Shown here: positions 35,001-45,600 of the stretch, in pieces
Numbering within the stretch: position 1 is the first letter of the stretch
How the letters are laid out: each line of letters begins with the position of its first letter
Assembly: GCA_028564925.1 (NCBI GenBank)
Contig: CM053029.1
Location: 579,235,193-579,299,192 of the forward strand
Length of the DNA stretch: 64,000 bases
Direction of reading: 5' to 3'
Source: Lithobates sylvaticus
Taxonomy: Eukaryota > Chordata > Amphibia > Anura > Ranidae
Notes under the pieces: model-generated
Databases searched by the model: none
Told to the model about the DNA's origin: nothing
What the model saw: the letters and a program-made list of their open reading frames with translations, nothing else
Program-made: the position numbers and the translations under genes

Positions 35001-35835
35001 TATCAGGAGTGTTATTGTGTCGTAGGTAGTCTGTGAGGGCTACTTGGATATCCAGGCAGTAAGATGGGTTGGTGAGATGAGCTTCATTCATGCACCAGGA
35101 GCGGTCACTGGTTTGGGGGATCAGGGAGGAGATTGTAGTGATTACTGCACAGTGGTCCGACCATGGTATGGGTTGAATATAAGATTTGACAAGTGTTGGG
35201 GAGGATGCAACCGAGAGGAGTATGTGATCAATCCTAGAGAAGGATTTATGAGGATATGAGTAGAATGTGTAGTTCCTCTTTGTTGGGTTGCATTCTCGCC
35301 AAGTATCAAGTAGTGCAGCTTGCTGCAATAGCTTCCTAAAGCGTGTGGAGGGAGTATACTGGTCTGGAGCGTATGGGGATTTATCCATATGTGGCTGTAG
35401 CACTGAGTTGGAGTCGCCACAGAGGATCACCGTGCCCTTACAGTGTGTTCGAACAGTTTGTAGTAGGTGAGAGAAGAAGGGGTTCGGATTGTCGTTTGGA
35501 GCATAGTAGGAGACTAATGTGGTTTCTACTTCTTGGAGTGTGCCTACAAGAATTATGTAACGTCCTTCCGGGTCTTTGATTTTGTTGTTTAATACGAAGG
35601 GAAGGGATTGGTGGAGAGCTATTAGTACCCCACGTTTTTTAACATTGGCTGAGGCAGTGTACACTTGGGGGTAGCGGTGGCTAAAAAATTTTGGGGTTGA
35701 CTGTGCCGTATAGTGGGTTTCTTGGAGAGCTACAATGCTAGCTTTCAATGCTATGAACGAGTGGAAGGCCTTCACTCTTTTATGTGGTGAGTTAAGTCCC
35801 TTTACATTAAGGGAAAGAATATTCAGGGGGGCCAT
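32050..35835 (-). CDS. L1 ORF2 protein: endonuclease-reverse transcriptase, open, 1261 aa
   Basis: Nicks target DNA and copies the element RNA in place (target-primed reverse transcription). Residues 1-~230 are an APE-type endonuclease: NILSLNVKGLNSP near residue 5, QETH near 38, SDHCAVITT near 223. The reverse transcriptase follows: IPKPNTDNSLWSNFRPIS near 515, LSLDIRKAFD near 590, RQGCPLSPL, then the catalytic FADD at about 695-698. A C-terminal Cys/His segment (CFRGCNEHGTHLHIWWSC) lies near 1124. The length is normal for L1. It has no internal stop or frameshift, and every recognised catalytic motif is present. The start is the first ATG, immediately before the endonuclease domain. Confidence 0.95.
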   Translation of the reverse strand: MAPLNILSLNVKGLNSPHKRVKAFHSFIALKASIVALQETHYTAQSTPKFFSHRYPQVYTASANVKKRGVLIALHQSLPFVLNNKIKDPEGRYIILVGTLQEVETTLVSYYAPNDNPNPFFSHLLQTVRTHCKGTVILCGDSNSVLQPHMDKSPYAPDQYTPSTRFRKLLQQAALLDTWRECNPTKRNYTFYSYPHKSFSRIDHILLSVASSPTLVKSYIQPIPWSDHCAVITTISSLIPQTSDRSWCMNEAHLTNPSYCLDIQVALTDYLRHNNTPDISPVLLWEAHKPVIRGTCISVSTHLKRDKKLQLANLEREYHQNFLQFQAAPSEPHRIAMEKSRTKLDLLLAESADKAIRRSSHTIYTKANKPDTFLAMRLRRPDRNHVPIRLRTGKNTYTSNPTKILSEFRKRLEDLYKAKTTFSHPTADSLLQDTPLPKLSDSDRETLEAPVTTEEVLAAIKTLKPHKRPGPDGLTATYFKKFASTLAPLLCKSFNSLLQNHAFGRDTLTATITMIPKPNTDNSLWSNFRPISLLNLDIKILAKILALRLNPLIGKLIDRDQVGFIPQRQASDNIRRVILLQHVAKTRNIPMHLLSLDIRKAFDTVSWPYLDYILKRWGFGPHFLQWVNSLYNQPQAYIRYSGFRSDSFPIARGTRQGCPLSPLIFALAIEPLAALIRSNADIKGLEVASTSHKICLFADDALLFVTSPHITLPNLIHTLDKFASISGLEVNQAKSKALNVSLSPQEISHLQLNFPFTWSTTSLPYLGIKLTGNPTSLYQANYLPMLTQLSSLLDTWKPLCVSWLGRVAAVKMSLLPKLLYLYRVLPVSVPPHYHRIIQSRVFKYIWGATKPRVPKTILLRHKLHGGLGIPNFSKYYQAAQLAQLTLLHALTEVPKWVSLEAIDLYPLTVDNVLWLPPPVRGTIVNPITSHSLKIWDKLSKRFKLISPHSPLLSFLHHPSFYPAYSEPGTFFNWQQAGITRISDLTTNSTFKTFKDLQTSAKLPPSEYFRYLQVTHFAKTIVGPRTNFNSRSLYEKICTTDPHAPGIISELYNHFSTPPAGLPLYATQWSKDLHISLTPEEWSDIWTTTKSSSQNVVALETNYKVLMRWYLVPARISKFIPNYPSHCFRGCNEHGTHLHIWWSCQIAQQFWAIVFQMISTILHETVLPDPALALLNHVQGEYTRNQINLLLQLTTAAKQTIAKAWKTPKLHIAEMKNRVTQAMIHSKIEATILDRVPRHTKIWTPWVDNFLPPDFDPNLLIP

Positions 35836-37023
35836 GGGGAGAGGGATAATATATTAGAGCGGGGGGTCCCGAGGACCCCGCAGCCCCGCCGACAAGGATC
35901 AAGGGGAGAGAGGGGGTGAGAAGGGAAGGAGAGGAACAGGGAGAGATGGGGTGGGTAGTGGTTGTAAGGCAAGTGAGTGGATAGATAGTGTAGGTGGAAG
36001 TTAAAGTTGGTCGCCCGACCAAGTGACGGGCAGACTCGCCAGCCGGCCAGCCAACTTGCGAGTGTGTCCGCCATGTGTGGGGGGGGCAGTGACAGCCTCC
36101 CGCCGCAAGAGGGGGATTGTAATAGCTGTATTAGGTCTTAAGCAAACGTAGGCAACAGGGTGTAAAACGTAAGAAGTAAATTCTCTGGGTGTATTAATAT
36201 TTAGATATAACCCATACCTACCTGGGGTCGTACCGACCTCCAGGGTGACATTAAGGGAACATAGCCAGGGATACTCAGGTACTCATGAGTAGCGTATCCA
36301 TGTATATGTGCTCCGTTACATAGGTTTAAGGTGGGGAGCACACAGGGAAAAATGCAAAAACAGAGCACAATCATATATAACATTTCAAAATACCCAAGTC
36401 ATATGTTAGCGGGCAGTAAATAGGCAGCAGTGTCCGGGTCGCCACAGACGCCCAGGGGTAAACCAGGGCGCGTGCGGCGAGCCAGACAATCTGCGCCAAG
36501 TAATGTGTAACATGGTAAGATTTTGTGCATATATGACATAGTATCTCTTCCTGAGAGGAGAGAGAAAAAAAAAAAAAAAAATAAATAAAAAGGGGGGGAA
36601 GGAATAAAAAGAAAAGGGGAAGGGAAAAAAAGGGGAGGATAACCTTTAGGGGAAAAAAAAAATAAAAAATAAAACGTTGCTTTCCCTAAAAAAAAGGGCA
36701 AAAAATAGGGGGTAAAGAAAAAAAAAGAAAATAAAACAGGATGAAAAGAACGCAAAAAAAAAAAAAAATGTTTCTTTGTGTTTGCTGGTGAGAAAGGGGA
36801 TAGAACAGTAATGTGGGGTCTGAGCCCCTGCAACCCCGGAGGGGTTAGGTGGACTGCATAAGCTCCCCTTTTACCAGTAGGGGGTAGCTCATGACAGGAC
36901 AGTCCTCCTTTATCTTGACTGAATAGTTGGCAAAAACATCAGGTGGTAGAAATTAAAGTAAGTTCAGTCAAGAGGCCTCCGGTGGCAATCATTTGGTGGA
37001 CAAAGTAGACAGCAGGTTCAAGG
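35836..37023 (-). other. Long inter-ORF spacer of the L1
   Basis: About 1.19 kb separates the ORF1 stop from the ORF2 start. The second L1 (55036-61090) has a similar 1.26-kb spacer. The plus strand shows an A/G-rich tract at 36560-36770. No conserved reading frame seen. Confidence 0.8.
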
Positions 37024-38115
37024 TCAGCGTGGTGAGAACCTTTGTCGATCCGGCAAGTTGTCCCTGGGTGAGCGAGCTGGAGTGCCTTTGCGGATAGATG
37101 GAGGGCCCGGGTTGGGCCTCCTTGGAGTGGCCGTATAGGGGTGCGCTGTCGCACGGGCAGGGGTGCGAGGTAGAGATGTCTCCGCAGGTTGTTCCGGGGT
37201 GGTTAGGCGTAGGGATTCGAGAAGGCGCTGGAGAGATTCTGGCGATGTACAGGAGTGTTGTTGGCCCTGGTAGGAAAATTGCAGGGCAAAGGGGAAACGC
37301 CAGGTGTACTTTAGTTGGTGCTGTAAAAGGATCTGGAGCTGCGGCTTCATGGCCCGACGTTTAGCAATTGTGGATGGGGCTAGGTCAGAGAAAAGCTGGT
37401 ATGTGTGGCCTTGGAACAGGAGAGCGTCCTTGTTGCGAGCAGCAGCCAGGAGCTGTTCCTTCGTGCGGAAGAAGTGTAATTTAATGATTATGTCTCGTGG
37501 TGGCCCATCTTGCTGGCGACGGGTCAGGGCCCTGTGTATTCTGTCAAATTCCAGGCGCTCTATGGGAATGGAGGGTGACAGTTCTTGGAATAGGGCTGTG
37601 GAAAATGACTGTAGGTCGTCCACGTTTTCTGGGATACCCCTCAGGCGTATGTTGGACCTACGGGAGCGATTTTCAGCGTCCTCGAGGCGAGAGAGCAGCA
37701 TGGCGTTCTCATCTCAGAGGGCTGCCTGATCTTGGGCCTGTTCTTGCAGGGTGATCTCCATATCATCAACCCTGGTTTCCAGGTCTGCTGTGCGCTGGCC
37801 TAGTTCCCTAATTTCACGTGATAGCCTGCCAGTTATCTGGTCAGATGTAGTTTTCAGGGCTTTATGTAGCATTGTTTCCATTAGTTGTAGGAAATCGCCC
37901 TGAGACATACCTGAGGGAGGTAGGAAGGGAGATCCGCTGACTGTGTAATCGGTATTGTCCTCATCGTCACTCTCAGCAGTGGTTTGTGCCGGTCTGTCAG
38001 GTGAAGCAGCGTGTTGCTTGGCCAGGGCCTTCGCCGCCATCTTGGATGAGGCGCGGGCCAGGGCTTCTTTGATGGGCTTCGGTTTAGCTTTACCGCGGTG
38101 GCCGGTTAAAACCAT
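37024..38115 (-). CDS. L1 ORF1 protein with one in-frame stop (pseudogene-like)
   Basis: The RNA-binding chaperone of the L1 particle. I start it at the ATG whose first base is 38115 (MVLTGHRGKAKPKP), because an upstream frame reaching 38325 runs outside the element. Residues 1-~130 are basic, then coil-forming. The stop TGA at 37714-37716 (codon 134) interrupts AAL*DENAMLLSRLEDAENRSR; the likely original codon is CGA (Arg), a CpG. After it, the coiled-coil end, the RRM-like domain (SNIRLRGIPE... to FDRIHRALTRRQQDGPPRDI) and the C-terminal domain (KYTWRFPFALQFSYQG) are all in the same frame. Full length would be about 363 aa. Confidence 0.85.
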
Positions 38116-38280
38116 CCCGGATGACGGTGTGGCCGTTCCGGAGGCTGTATCCAAGAAGAGCGGGGTTGCAGGGTGGCTCAGGCGCGCTGTATGGTCCCGA
38201 TGTTGCGGCGGGAAGTGCGGAGCTCTAGTGGGATACGTCCGCCATGTAGAGCCTCGCGCATGCCTCATAGTCACTTTTTT

Positions 38281-39419
38281 AATGATGGTGGTGAAGTCAT
38301 TCAATGGATTATCTTCTACCTCCACAGTTCAAGTGCTGAAAGTGTGATTGCTTTAACCGATGATGTTGCAGCAAGATAGCAATAACTTACAATGGGGTCA
38401 ATTCACTAAGAGTTAAATAACGGCAAATAGAATGCAGCAGATCATTTGAACGCTGTTTACATATGAGGGCATGACTTACATATGTGTTCGCCTCTGTGCA
38501 CGAGCACGCCGGGACAGGGACGATTTCATATTTTTTTCTTTTATTGTTTATTTTACTTTTATTTTAAATTTTTTTACACTGGAAAGACCGAGAACAAAAA
38601 AAAAACGGTCTCTGCCTTTCCAGCCGCGTCCCCAGCATTGTTTACAATGTTTACTTCCACCAGCCTTGAAGTCTTGGATTGAAAAGTGCAATCCCAAACT
38701 GTGCAGATCTTGACCACAGTGACCCTCCGGATGAGTCAAAAGATCATACAGCAAGATGATAGAATGGTGTCTAGAACATCATGTTGGAAGCTAAGAGAAG
38801 CCACACCTGATGAGGCAGAGGTAGCTGAGCAAGTGATCTACAGCCAGGTGAATGTCCCTTCACTGTCATATCCAGCGTGGCAGCAGCTAGGCAGGAGCCT
38901 AATAGCAAGCCTTTTTTCCAGAAGACCCAGTTACTGTGAGACACCCCTCTATGATTGTAAGGGGACTTGTGCTTGACTGAGTCCCTGCCCCCTTCTTCTT
39001 GCTAGAACAACAACCCACCTGCTTGCAGCCCTAAACCTCCACCATATTGTACCCAACTCCTTGCCAGAGGCCTTCCCATGAGATCCCTGGCCATTAGCCT
39101 TTATATTCCAAAGAAAGGAATGTCCACACAAAAGAAGTTTATCTGCGGCACTTTGATGATGTTACTTCAGAAGATTGGAATTTACAGTCACATCACATAG
39201 ACGATATTATCCAACATCGCCAATCACTATTTGTGATTGACAGTACTTTATCAATCACAATTTGTGATTGACAGTACTTTATCAATCACAAATAGTGGAC
39301 TATTCACAGCAGTCACATGTGAAAGCAGCATACAACACTTCACCCTTAAGGCATCTTCCCTTTACACAGTCTTTCTCCTCCCAGGGTCATTAGTACTTAG
39401 AGGGTTCTGGCCTGTCTTA
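38281..39419. other. No gene; element scrap and a short palindromic repeat
   Basis: About 38445-38640 (GCTGTTTACATATGAGGGC..., CGCCGGGACAGGG) resembles pieces of the TTAA elements near 15590-15650 and 18160. At 39228-39298 the words TTTGTGATTGACAGTAC and ACTTTATCAATCACAA alternate as two overlapping 31-bp direct repeats, each with inverted ends, making a strong hairpin. No protein recognised. Confidence 0.5.
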
Positions 39420-39832
39420 GGCCCCTTTCACACTGGGGCGGGAGCCGCGGCGACGGTAAAGCAGCGCTATATTTAGCGCTGCTTTACCGTCGTTTTAGCC
39501 GTGGTATTCGGCCGATCGCCGGGCGGTTGTACCCCCCGCAAGCGGCCGAAAAAGGGTTAAAATAGCGGCGCTTTGTGGCGGTATTGCCGCGGTATTACTG
39601 CGGTATCCCATTGAAATCAATGGGTAGGAGCGATAAAGGAGCGGTGAGCTCCTATACCGCTCCAAAGATGCTGCTAGCAGGACTTTTTTTACCGTCCTGC
39701 TAGCGCACCGCTCCAGTGTGAAAGCCCGCCGGCTTTCACACTGGAGTGAATGGGGCCGGTGTTTTCAGGCGCTGTACAGGCGCCATTTTTAGCGCTGTAC
39801 CGCCTGAAAACCGCCCCAGTGTGAAAGGGGCC
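39420..39832. mobile_element. TIR MITE, 413 bp, TSD TTA (Harbinger-like)
   Basis: Ends GGCCCCTTTCACACTGGGGC and GCCCCAGTGTGAAAGGGGCC are perfect inverted repeats with TTA on each side (39417-39419, 39833-39835). The interior is full of further inverted pairs (AAAGCAGCGCTATATTTAGC..., CACACTGGAG...CTCCAGTGTG), so the whole element can fold. No coding capacity. The TWA target suggests PIF/Harbinger. Confidence 0.85.
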
Positions 39833-41274
39833 TTAGGCTATCTGCATCCAGCTCATGATTCCCTGTTTGTCGATCCAGAAACAGGATCACTGCAGCTGCA
39901 CCTCTACCTCCAGTACAATTCTCCCAGGTCTTCCAGATGGATAGAGCTCACTTCTGAGAACATTTGGTCTGGCTTGATGGGCCTTTTGCAACCCACTCTA
40001 GCTTCCACCACCATAAGAGACAGGATAAACACAGCCGGCTTTTTTGGTAGCAGAACTATCTCTCCCTGTCCTCAAGCCCTGTCCGGGGGCCTCTGCACTA
40101 GGTGACTACATCTGCACAGTGTGGAGTATTCAGCTCTAATACCCTCTCTGCACTTGTTTCCTCACAACCTGGCTTCTATATGTAGTGCTCTAGCCAAAAG
40201 GGATCTAGCATCTGATTACACTATCCTGTGATACCGCACACTATACTGGGATAGAGCCATCTAGTGGCAGGCTAGCTAACTTACCTGCTTACATGATTGG
40301 TACCAGAGTACTGAAGTTTAGGGACGGTGGCTCTTTTTTCCATGGAATCCTCCAGCTGTTCACCTGTGTTACCAGAACTAACCCTAAACTTGACTACTGT
40401 TTAGAAGGGCAATCCCAAGTAGCTGCATTCTGAAATGTTTTACTGAAGTACGGATTCTCAGCTAGACTCTGTTGTTATGGAGTCTTATAGATACTATGCT
40501 ACATGTTACATTGACTGAACTACAGAGACATTGAAGAGTTCATGCTTATGCAGCTTTTTTTGCATTATTCTGCAGCATATGCATGCTCTTTGCCACCCTA
40601 AACCCATTTTCCATTATTGCTTATAACTTTGCTCCTCTCTGCCTGACCATTTGGCTGATTACCTATTCTGTTATATCTCTCCAGTTTAGGAAACATAAAA
40701 CCATTTCACCTTTTTCTTGTTTGTTAGTCTGCATTTATGACTCTTTGGTGTTGGACAAAAAATACATTTCCTTTTTGAAGAAAGGACAGTATGCTTGTGA
40801 TGTACATTTGAATCCCTTGTACTTCTTGCGACCTTCACCACCTAATGGAAAGATGAGATGTATAAAATGTATTAAAACCTTCTTCCACTTTAAAAAGAGC
40901 AAAGGTAAAATCCACTGAGTGCAATCGTTGGTCACTGAACATTATAACCAACAAAACACAGCCGGCTTTAATGATCTTAAACCAGATGCTACATCAGAGT
41001 GGATTCTCTTCATAACATTGTTACAGTATATGTAAATACGAAATGCCCACAGCCAGGTTCTCAGAATAAAACTAAAACACTTTCTTATGCACATTACATA
41101 CTGTACATCCTAAAAACATGTCCAAAGCATGCTAATGCTTAATGTTAATTAACCCCTTATTGCTAGTCAGTGCACACATTTGGTCCATGGACCTTTCTAT
41201 TATTGAATACAAATGTTGCTACTTTGCCGATCTGCCTTTAGCAAATGTTATATATTATCCAATATACTGTATAT
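39833..41274. other. No gene seen
   Basis: AT-rich with no recognisable protein or repeat family. Ends at the CCTTTTGG duplication of the hAT element. Confidence 0.4.
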
Positions 41275-41382
41275 CCTTTTGGCAGGGCTTGACAAATCCC
41301 AGGCACCAGGTCGCCATGGAGACTAGAAATTGCATCCTGGAGCCTGGGCTTTTGTCAGCCCATTCACTTTTGACACCAGCAC

Positions 41383-41640
41383 TAGGGATGGGCGAGCGGT
41401 TTGGCCCGAGCATGAGTTTGCCGAACGACCACAATGCACTGGACCTCTACACAGTGCATTGAAAGCCCTGATTGGCTGAAGCAATGAAAGCTTCGCCCCA
41501 TCAGGGCACAGAGCACTGTCAGAGCCATTATTGGACGCTGTCATGATGACTGTATCCAATCATGGCTCATTGCTCTTAATCCTGCCCCACACTATAAAAG
41601 TATTCTTTCCACCATTTGTAGTGTCATAGCGGCGTTCTAA
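41383..41640 (+). promoter_or_regulatory. 5' region of an inner hAT element with TATA box
   Basis: TAGGGATGGGCGAGCGGTTT at 41383 looks like a hAT-type left end. About 210 bp later TATAAAA lies at 41593-41599. The Harbinger element interrupts after TCTAA (41640), and the sequence resumes at 49286, ending at the ATG at 49373. So this is the likely promoter of the BED-hAT frame, now 7.6 kb away from it. The matching right end of the inner hAT was not found. Confidence 0.5.
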
Positions 41641-42671
41641 AGCCCCATACACACGGTCGGACTTTTTCATCAATTTGGTCCGATCGGACAATGTTGTTGA
41701 AAAATCAGACCGTGTGTATGCACCATCGGACAGTGTACGTCGGATTGTCCGACGGACAAAGTCTTATCTCCTGCTGGAAAGATTTGCCGACAACACGGTC
41801 CGATCACACCAAATCCGAGCGTGTGTACGCTTGTCCGACCGGACAAAGTGCTACGCATGCTCAGAAGAAATTCTGTGACGGAAGCGCTCGGTCAGGTAAA
41901 ACTACCTTTCCTAATCGACACAGCACATTCGTCACGCTGCAATGTTAAAATGTCTTTAATGCAGCGCATTCTCTTTTTCTTTACAATGCAACAAGAATGA
42001 CATCTTTTAGCTGCTCCTATTCACCCGCACTTCTCACAAACTTACTTCTTTATTACTTTGCACCATTTATACACTACATGTTTATTTTTACTCTGAACGG
42101 AAAAGAATCTTTGTTATTTTTTTACCATGATTTGTCTTTTTTTTTTTTTTGGGGGGAATACATATTTGAATGTTTTTTTTTTTTTTTTTTTTTTTGGAGG
42201 GGGGTTGTGTGTCTCAAATTACCAAAAACACATTATTTACATTTGTATTTCTTGCTTACATTTACTAGGAGTTTGTTTGTTGTTGGTGCCCCTTGTTAAT
42301 TCTACTTTAGGATTAGTGAAATGTACCAGCCTACTCAAAGAAAAACTGTCATTGTAGCAAAGTAAAACACAATAGTCAATGATTATTTCAAATCAAAAAA
42401 ACCTTTATTTAGGTCACACCAACAAACCAAAGAGGAACGCAGCCATGGTGAAACTTGGGGAATTTGCAAAGTCTTGGCCCCCCACGGCAACCATCATTGT
42501 TCAAGCGTAGAAAATTGGGGGCCTGAGGAGTACGTATATTAAGGGGAGTGCAATCTGGTCGTGAAGTCCAAAGTATCCGGAACTGCAGCAGATGCCATCT
42601 AGGTCCCCAGGCTCTGGTACTACAAGAGGCTCCATCTTCTCTCAGACCAGACTGATTCCAGGTCGTCACTC

Positions 42672-43864
42672 TCAGGTCTTCCTTCCACGCTTCCTTGCAC
42701 GCTGGGGCTGTCGTGCTGGTGGGGTGGCAGAAGGAGGAGGAGGAGGAGGAGGAGGTGGAGCATGGTAGCTATGGCAAACATGTGTGACTGGGGTCATCTC
42801 CCCAGCCCTACCCTTATTTAGGACATGGAGGATGAGCCCCTCACACATGTTGCGTTGCCTCACCTCCATACCCATCATTTTGTGACAACCACCGAGCCAA
42901 AGGTCTCCTCGTCGGCGGGTGTGGCATGTAGGGAGTCTGAAGCCTCTCTTATCATCCGGAGCGCTGACTGTGCCGCATAACCCCCCCCCTTCTCGCCCTT
43001 TTGTACGGAGGGCGGAGGGGAGGGGTTTGGGTGTCAGTCAGGCTCCGAGGCCTAGCCCCCTCTTGGCTGCCACTACCCAGCTGGTGGCTGCCACTAACCC
43101 CTGCCTCCTCCTGACTGCCACCTTCCACAGCCACCTCCTGGCTGAGGTCTTCCTGTGTAGGAAAAAGGGACATAGTTTCAGTTATTTGTTCATCAAACAC
43201 ACACAATTCTCATCTAGTGACTGGTGCAAAATGTTTACAAATAGCAAACCATACAATTCTCAGCCCAGCAGTTTAGATTCTGGCCCCAAATGTCTCCCAC
43301 ACCACTGTCTGTTGATATGTCAAACACGTTAGGAACTAAGCAATTGGCGATCCTGAATTAAGTGAACATCATTCATTATTCCCATAAATGGTAACAAAAA
43401 TACTATACCTGGAACAAGCTGGGCTCCTCCACCTCTTCCAGACTGGAAGGCCCAGGTTGCTCCTCGGAAGCCTCATCAGGGGTGGGCTGTGCGCAAGGAA
43501 GCGTGGAAGGAGGAGTTGAGGTTGGCTCCGTGACATCAGCCTGGTCCTTCAGAAAATGGAGACTCTGATAGTACCAGAGCTTGGGGACATAGACCTCATC
43601 TGCTGAAGTTGCAGTTTCCTCAGACTTCACGACCTTCTTCCTCTCCCTGATATACGCACTCCTCAGGCTGCCAATTTTCTTTCTAATATCATCAACAGTT
43701 GCCGTGGGGAACTTTGGCTTGACAAATTCCACAAGTTCCTCCAGGGCTGCGTGCCTCTTTGGTTTGTTGGTGTAATGTGGGTGTATACCCTGCCACAATA
43801 TGGGAAAATCCCTGTATTTGGCAATGAAGAGGGGGAGAAAACTCATGTCGTTGAATCCCTTCAT
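42672..43864 (-). pseudogene. MADF-domain protein of the Harbinger element (last exon broken)
   Basis: Minus strand. After an acceptor TTGCAG (43878-43873), the ATG at 43864 opens 152 codons to a donor CAG|GTATAG at 43409. Residues about 11-105 (LPLFIAKYRDFPILW, then HAALEELVEF, VDDIRKKIGSLRSAYIRE, PKLWYYQSL) are a MADF DNA-binding domain, followed by an acidic Pro/Ser/Glu tail. The next exon starts at 43152 (acceptor CTACACAG). It carries a proline run encoded by a GGA-type microsatellite near 42735 and ends ARKRGRKT with a stop at 42672. Two frame changes break it, one at the C/G run near 42981 and one near 42881. A non-coding first exon with donor CGAAG|GTACAA lies at about 43999-44060. 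AATAAA on the minus strand is at 42406-42411. MADF proteins usually regulate transcription; a transposition role here is inference. Confidence 0.8.
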
Positions 43865-44078
43865 ATCAATCTCTGCAAGACACAACAACACACAAAACCC
43901 TCAAAATTCTGTCAGGCTAAACTCTCCTAATCTTCTCCCTAAAGAAGCCTCAAGTTCAAATCAGTCTAGGCTAGTTATGTACCAACGTTAAATTGTACCT
44001 TCGTTTGTAGCGATCGTCTCGTGTGAGTTTTCTCTCCCCTCGTCTCCCAGATCGTGGCTACGACACAGGCGTGTGACG

Positions 44079-44090
44079 TTTTATATACAC
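44079..44090. promoter_or_regulatory. Shared TATA region between divergent MADF and Myb-like genes
   Basis: TTTTATATA reads as TATATAAAA on the minus strand, facing the MADF gene, and gives TTATATA on the plus strand about 95 bp before the Myb-like ATG. Only ~314 bp separates the two start codons. ACGTCA at about 44075 resembles a CRE half site. A bidirectional promoter is inference from this layout. Confidence 0.55.
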
Positions 44091-44177
44091 TGCGCATGCT
44101 TCAAACTCCGCCCGCCCCTGACGATCTTTCTCGTCTATTCCCCACCCCTTCTCTTTACGGCGTAGTGGGGAGAGCAC

Positions 44178-45531
44178 ATGGCGGGGACACAGCAGGTGCG
44201 CCACAAATATCCCACAAACGAGGAGGAGGACGAGGAAAGTCCGGAGGCAGAAACGTCCCGATCCCGGAACCTGAAATTCAAGGCCTCCAATATGTCATTT
44301 GGAGAAATGTTGGAGATGGTGGACATATTAAAGAGGAGCGACTATGATGGGAAGTATGGGCCTTACCTCAACCCCAATGTCCGCAAGGCCAAGATCATGT
44401 CTAAAGTTGTGAGGAGGCTGTACAATAATTTTGGGGTACAACGATCCAAGGAGCAACTCAGGAAACGCTGGTCAGACCTGAAACTGAGGGAGGCCGATCA
44501 GTACAGAAAGATCAAGCGAATTCTTCAAAAAAGTAAGTAGTTGTGTTTTGTGTTTGATTTCTTGCTTGCATACTGCTCCATTGTGTTTTGATTTTTACCA
44601 AGTTGTACATTCCAAAATGGCCACTTTCAGGTTCGTCTGTGCATTCGATCGTACTCAGCCTCGATCTTTCTGCCACTGTCATGGTCGTGTGTGTGTGTGC
44701 ATTCGATCGTACGCAACCTTGATCGTTCGGCCACTTATAATACGATGTTTGGTGTTTTTTTGGGGAAAGGAAGTTTGTTCTCACTAGAAATGTCATCAAG
44801 AATGTAAAGCCAATTTATTCAATGTAAAGGAGAGGTCACTCAGTAGCTGTTTACCCATCTGGACTCTAGAGCACTAGTGCTGGGACACCCAAACCCCCTT
44901 TTTATTATGCTTTTCCACACATGTGCTCCAGTGGATACTAGAGGGGGGTCTCCATCACACAAACTTCTACCAAAAAGCTAGTCAGTTTAGCACCTTTACA
45001 AAGTGACTTCATTCATGTAGTTGACATTTGTAACTGGCCAAACTAAAATAGTGTCCGTCACTTTCAAGCAATGTTTGTCACTTCCTATTTCTGCCCTCAA
45101 TAGCTTGTGTTGCTAAATCTTCCTTTTGGACATTCTCATAGGGGAGCGAAAACTTGGGCCGTCTGAGGAAACCCCCAAACCAACACCTCCCAAAAAAGTG
45201 GAAAGAGCAGAAGCAGAGGAGGAGGAGGAGGAAGGAGAGATCATCGAACTTGGAGAAATTGTCACCACAACAGGTGAGTGTGGGAGAACACAGCTACTGG
45301 TAAGCTAATCCATGTATGGCTGCCTCATTTCCAACACCCCATTTTTTTTGTTTGTGGTTTTTAGGTGACGTGGATGTTGTGGAAGAAAAATCGCACTTTA
45401 CCACAGAGAGTGCCCACGTACTCATCGGAGAGATAATGGTCTGCAATCGAGATCTAGATTACATAAAGCAAAACATCAATGATGTTCAACAAAAATTGAA
45501 GAACATCATTGATGTTTTAGGAAAAATATGA
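44178..45531 (+). CDS. Myb/SANT-like protein of the Harbinger element, 3 exons, 217 aa, open
   Basis: Exons 44178-44532, 45142-45273 and 45365-45531, with donors GTAAGT and GTGAGT and acceptors TCATAG and TTTTAG. Phases agree at both joins and the stop is TGA at 45529. The N-terminus is acidic and nuclear-looking (NEEEDEESPEAE). Residues ~35-115 (FGEMLEMVDILKRSDYDG, KAKIMSKVVRRLYN, SKEQLRKRWSDLKLREADQY) form a Myb/SANT-like three-helix DNA-binding domain of the kind found in Harbinger partner proteins. Exon 2 is a highly acidic Glu run. Exon 3 ends in a short coiled-coil (LDYIKQNINDVQQKLKNIID). In studied Harbinger systems such a protein binds element ends and brings the transposase into the nucleus. 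I see no defect in this copy. Confidence 0.85.
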
Positions 45532-45600
45532 AAAAGCACCAAGTAATTTACACACATTTGTGCCAGCTTCTGAACACATTTGCAACTTAAAAACTGTGTG

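Larger units (their letters stand above)
31565..38266 (-). mobile_element. Full-length L1-clade LINE, 6.7 kb, TSD ATAGTCACTTTTTT
   Basis: A perfect 14-bp duplication ATAGTCACTTTTTT flanks the element (31551-31564 and 38267-38280). On the minus strand the order is: a ~150-bp 5' UTR, ORF1, a ~1.19-kb spacer with a long pyrimidine/T-rich tract (36560-36770), ORF2, and a ~485-bp 3' UTR ending TAAATAAAAATCTTTGAAAGT. There is no long poly-A; the duplication itself supplies a short A-run. The intact duplication, open ORF2 and single ORF1 stop point to a young insertion. Confidence 0.95.

Noticed and set aside
33620-35579. Plus-strand frames of 60-106 residues
   Set aside because: Shadows of the open L1 ORF2 on the minus strand.
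36399-36833. 144-residue Phe/Pro-rich frame
   Set aside because: It runs through the T-rich tract in the L1 spacer; composition artefact.
38116-38325. Upstream extension of L1 ORF1 to an ATG at 38325
   Set aside because: It would start outside the element, beyond the target duplication at 38267-38280.
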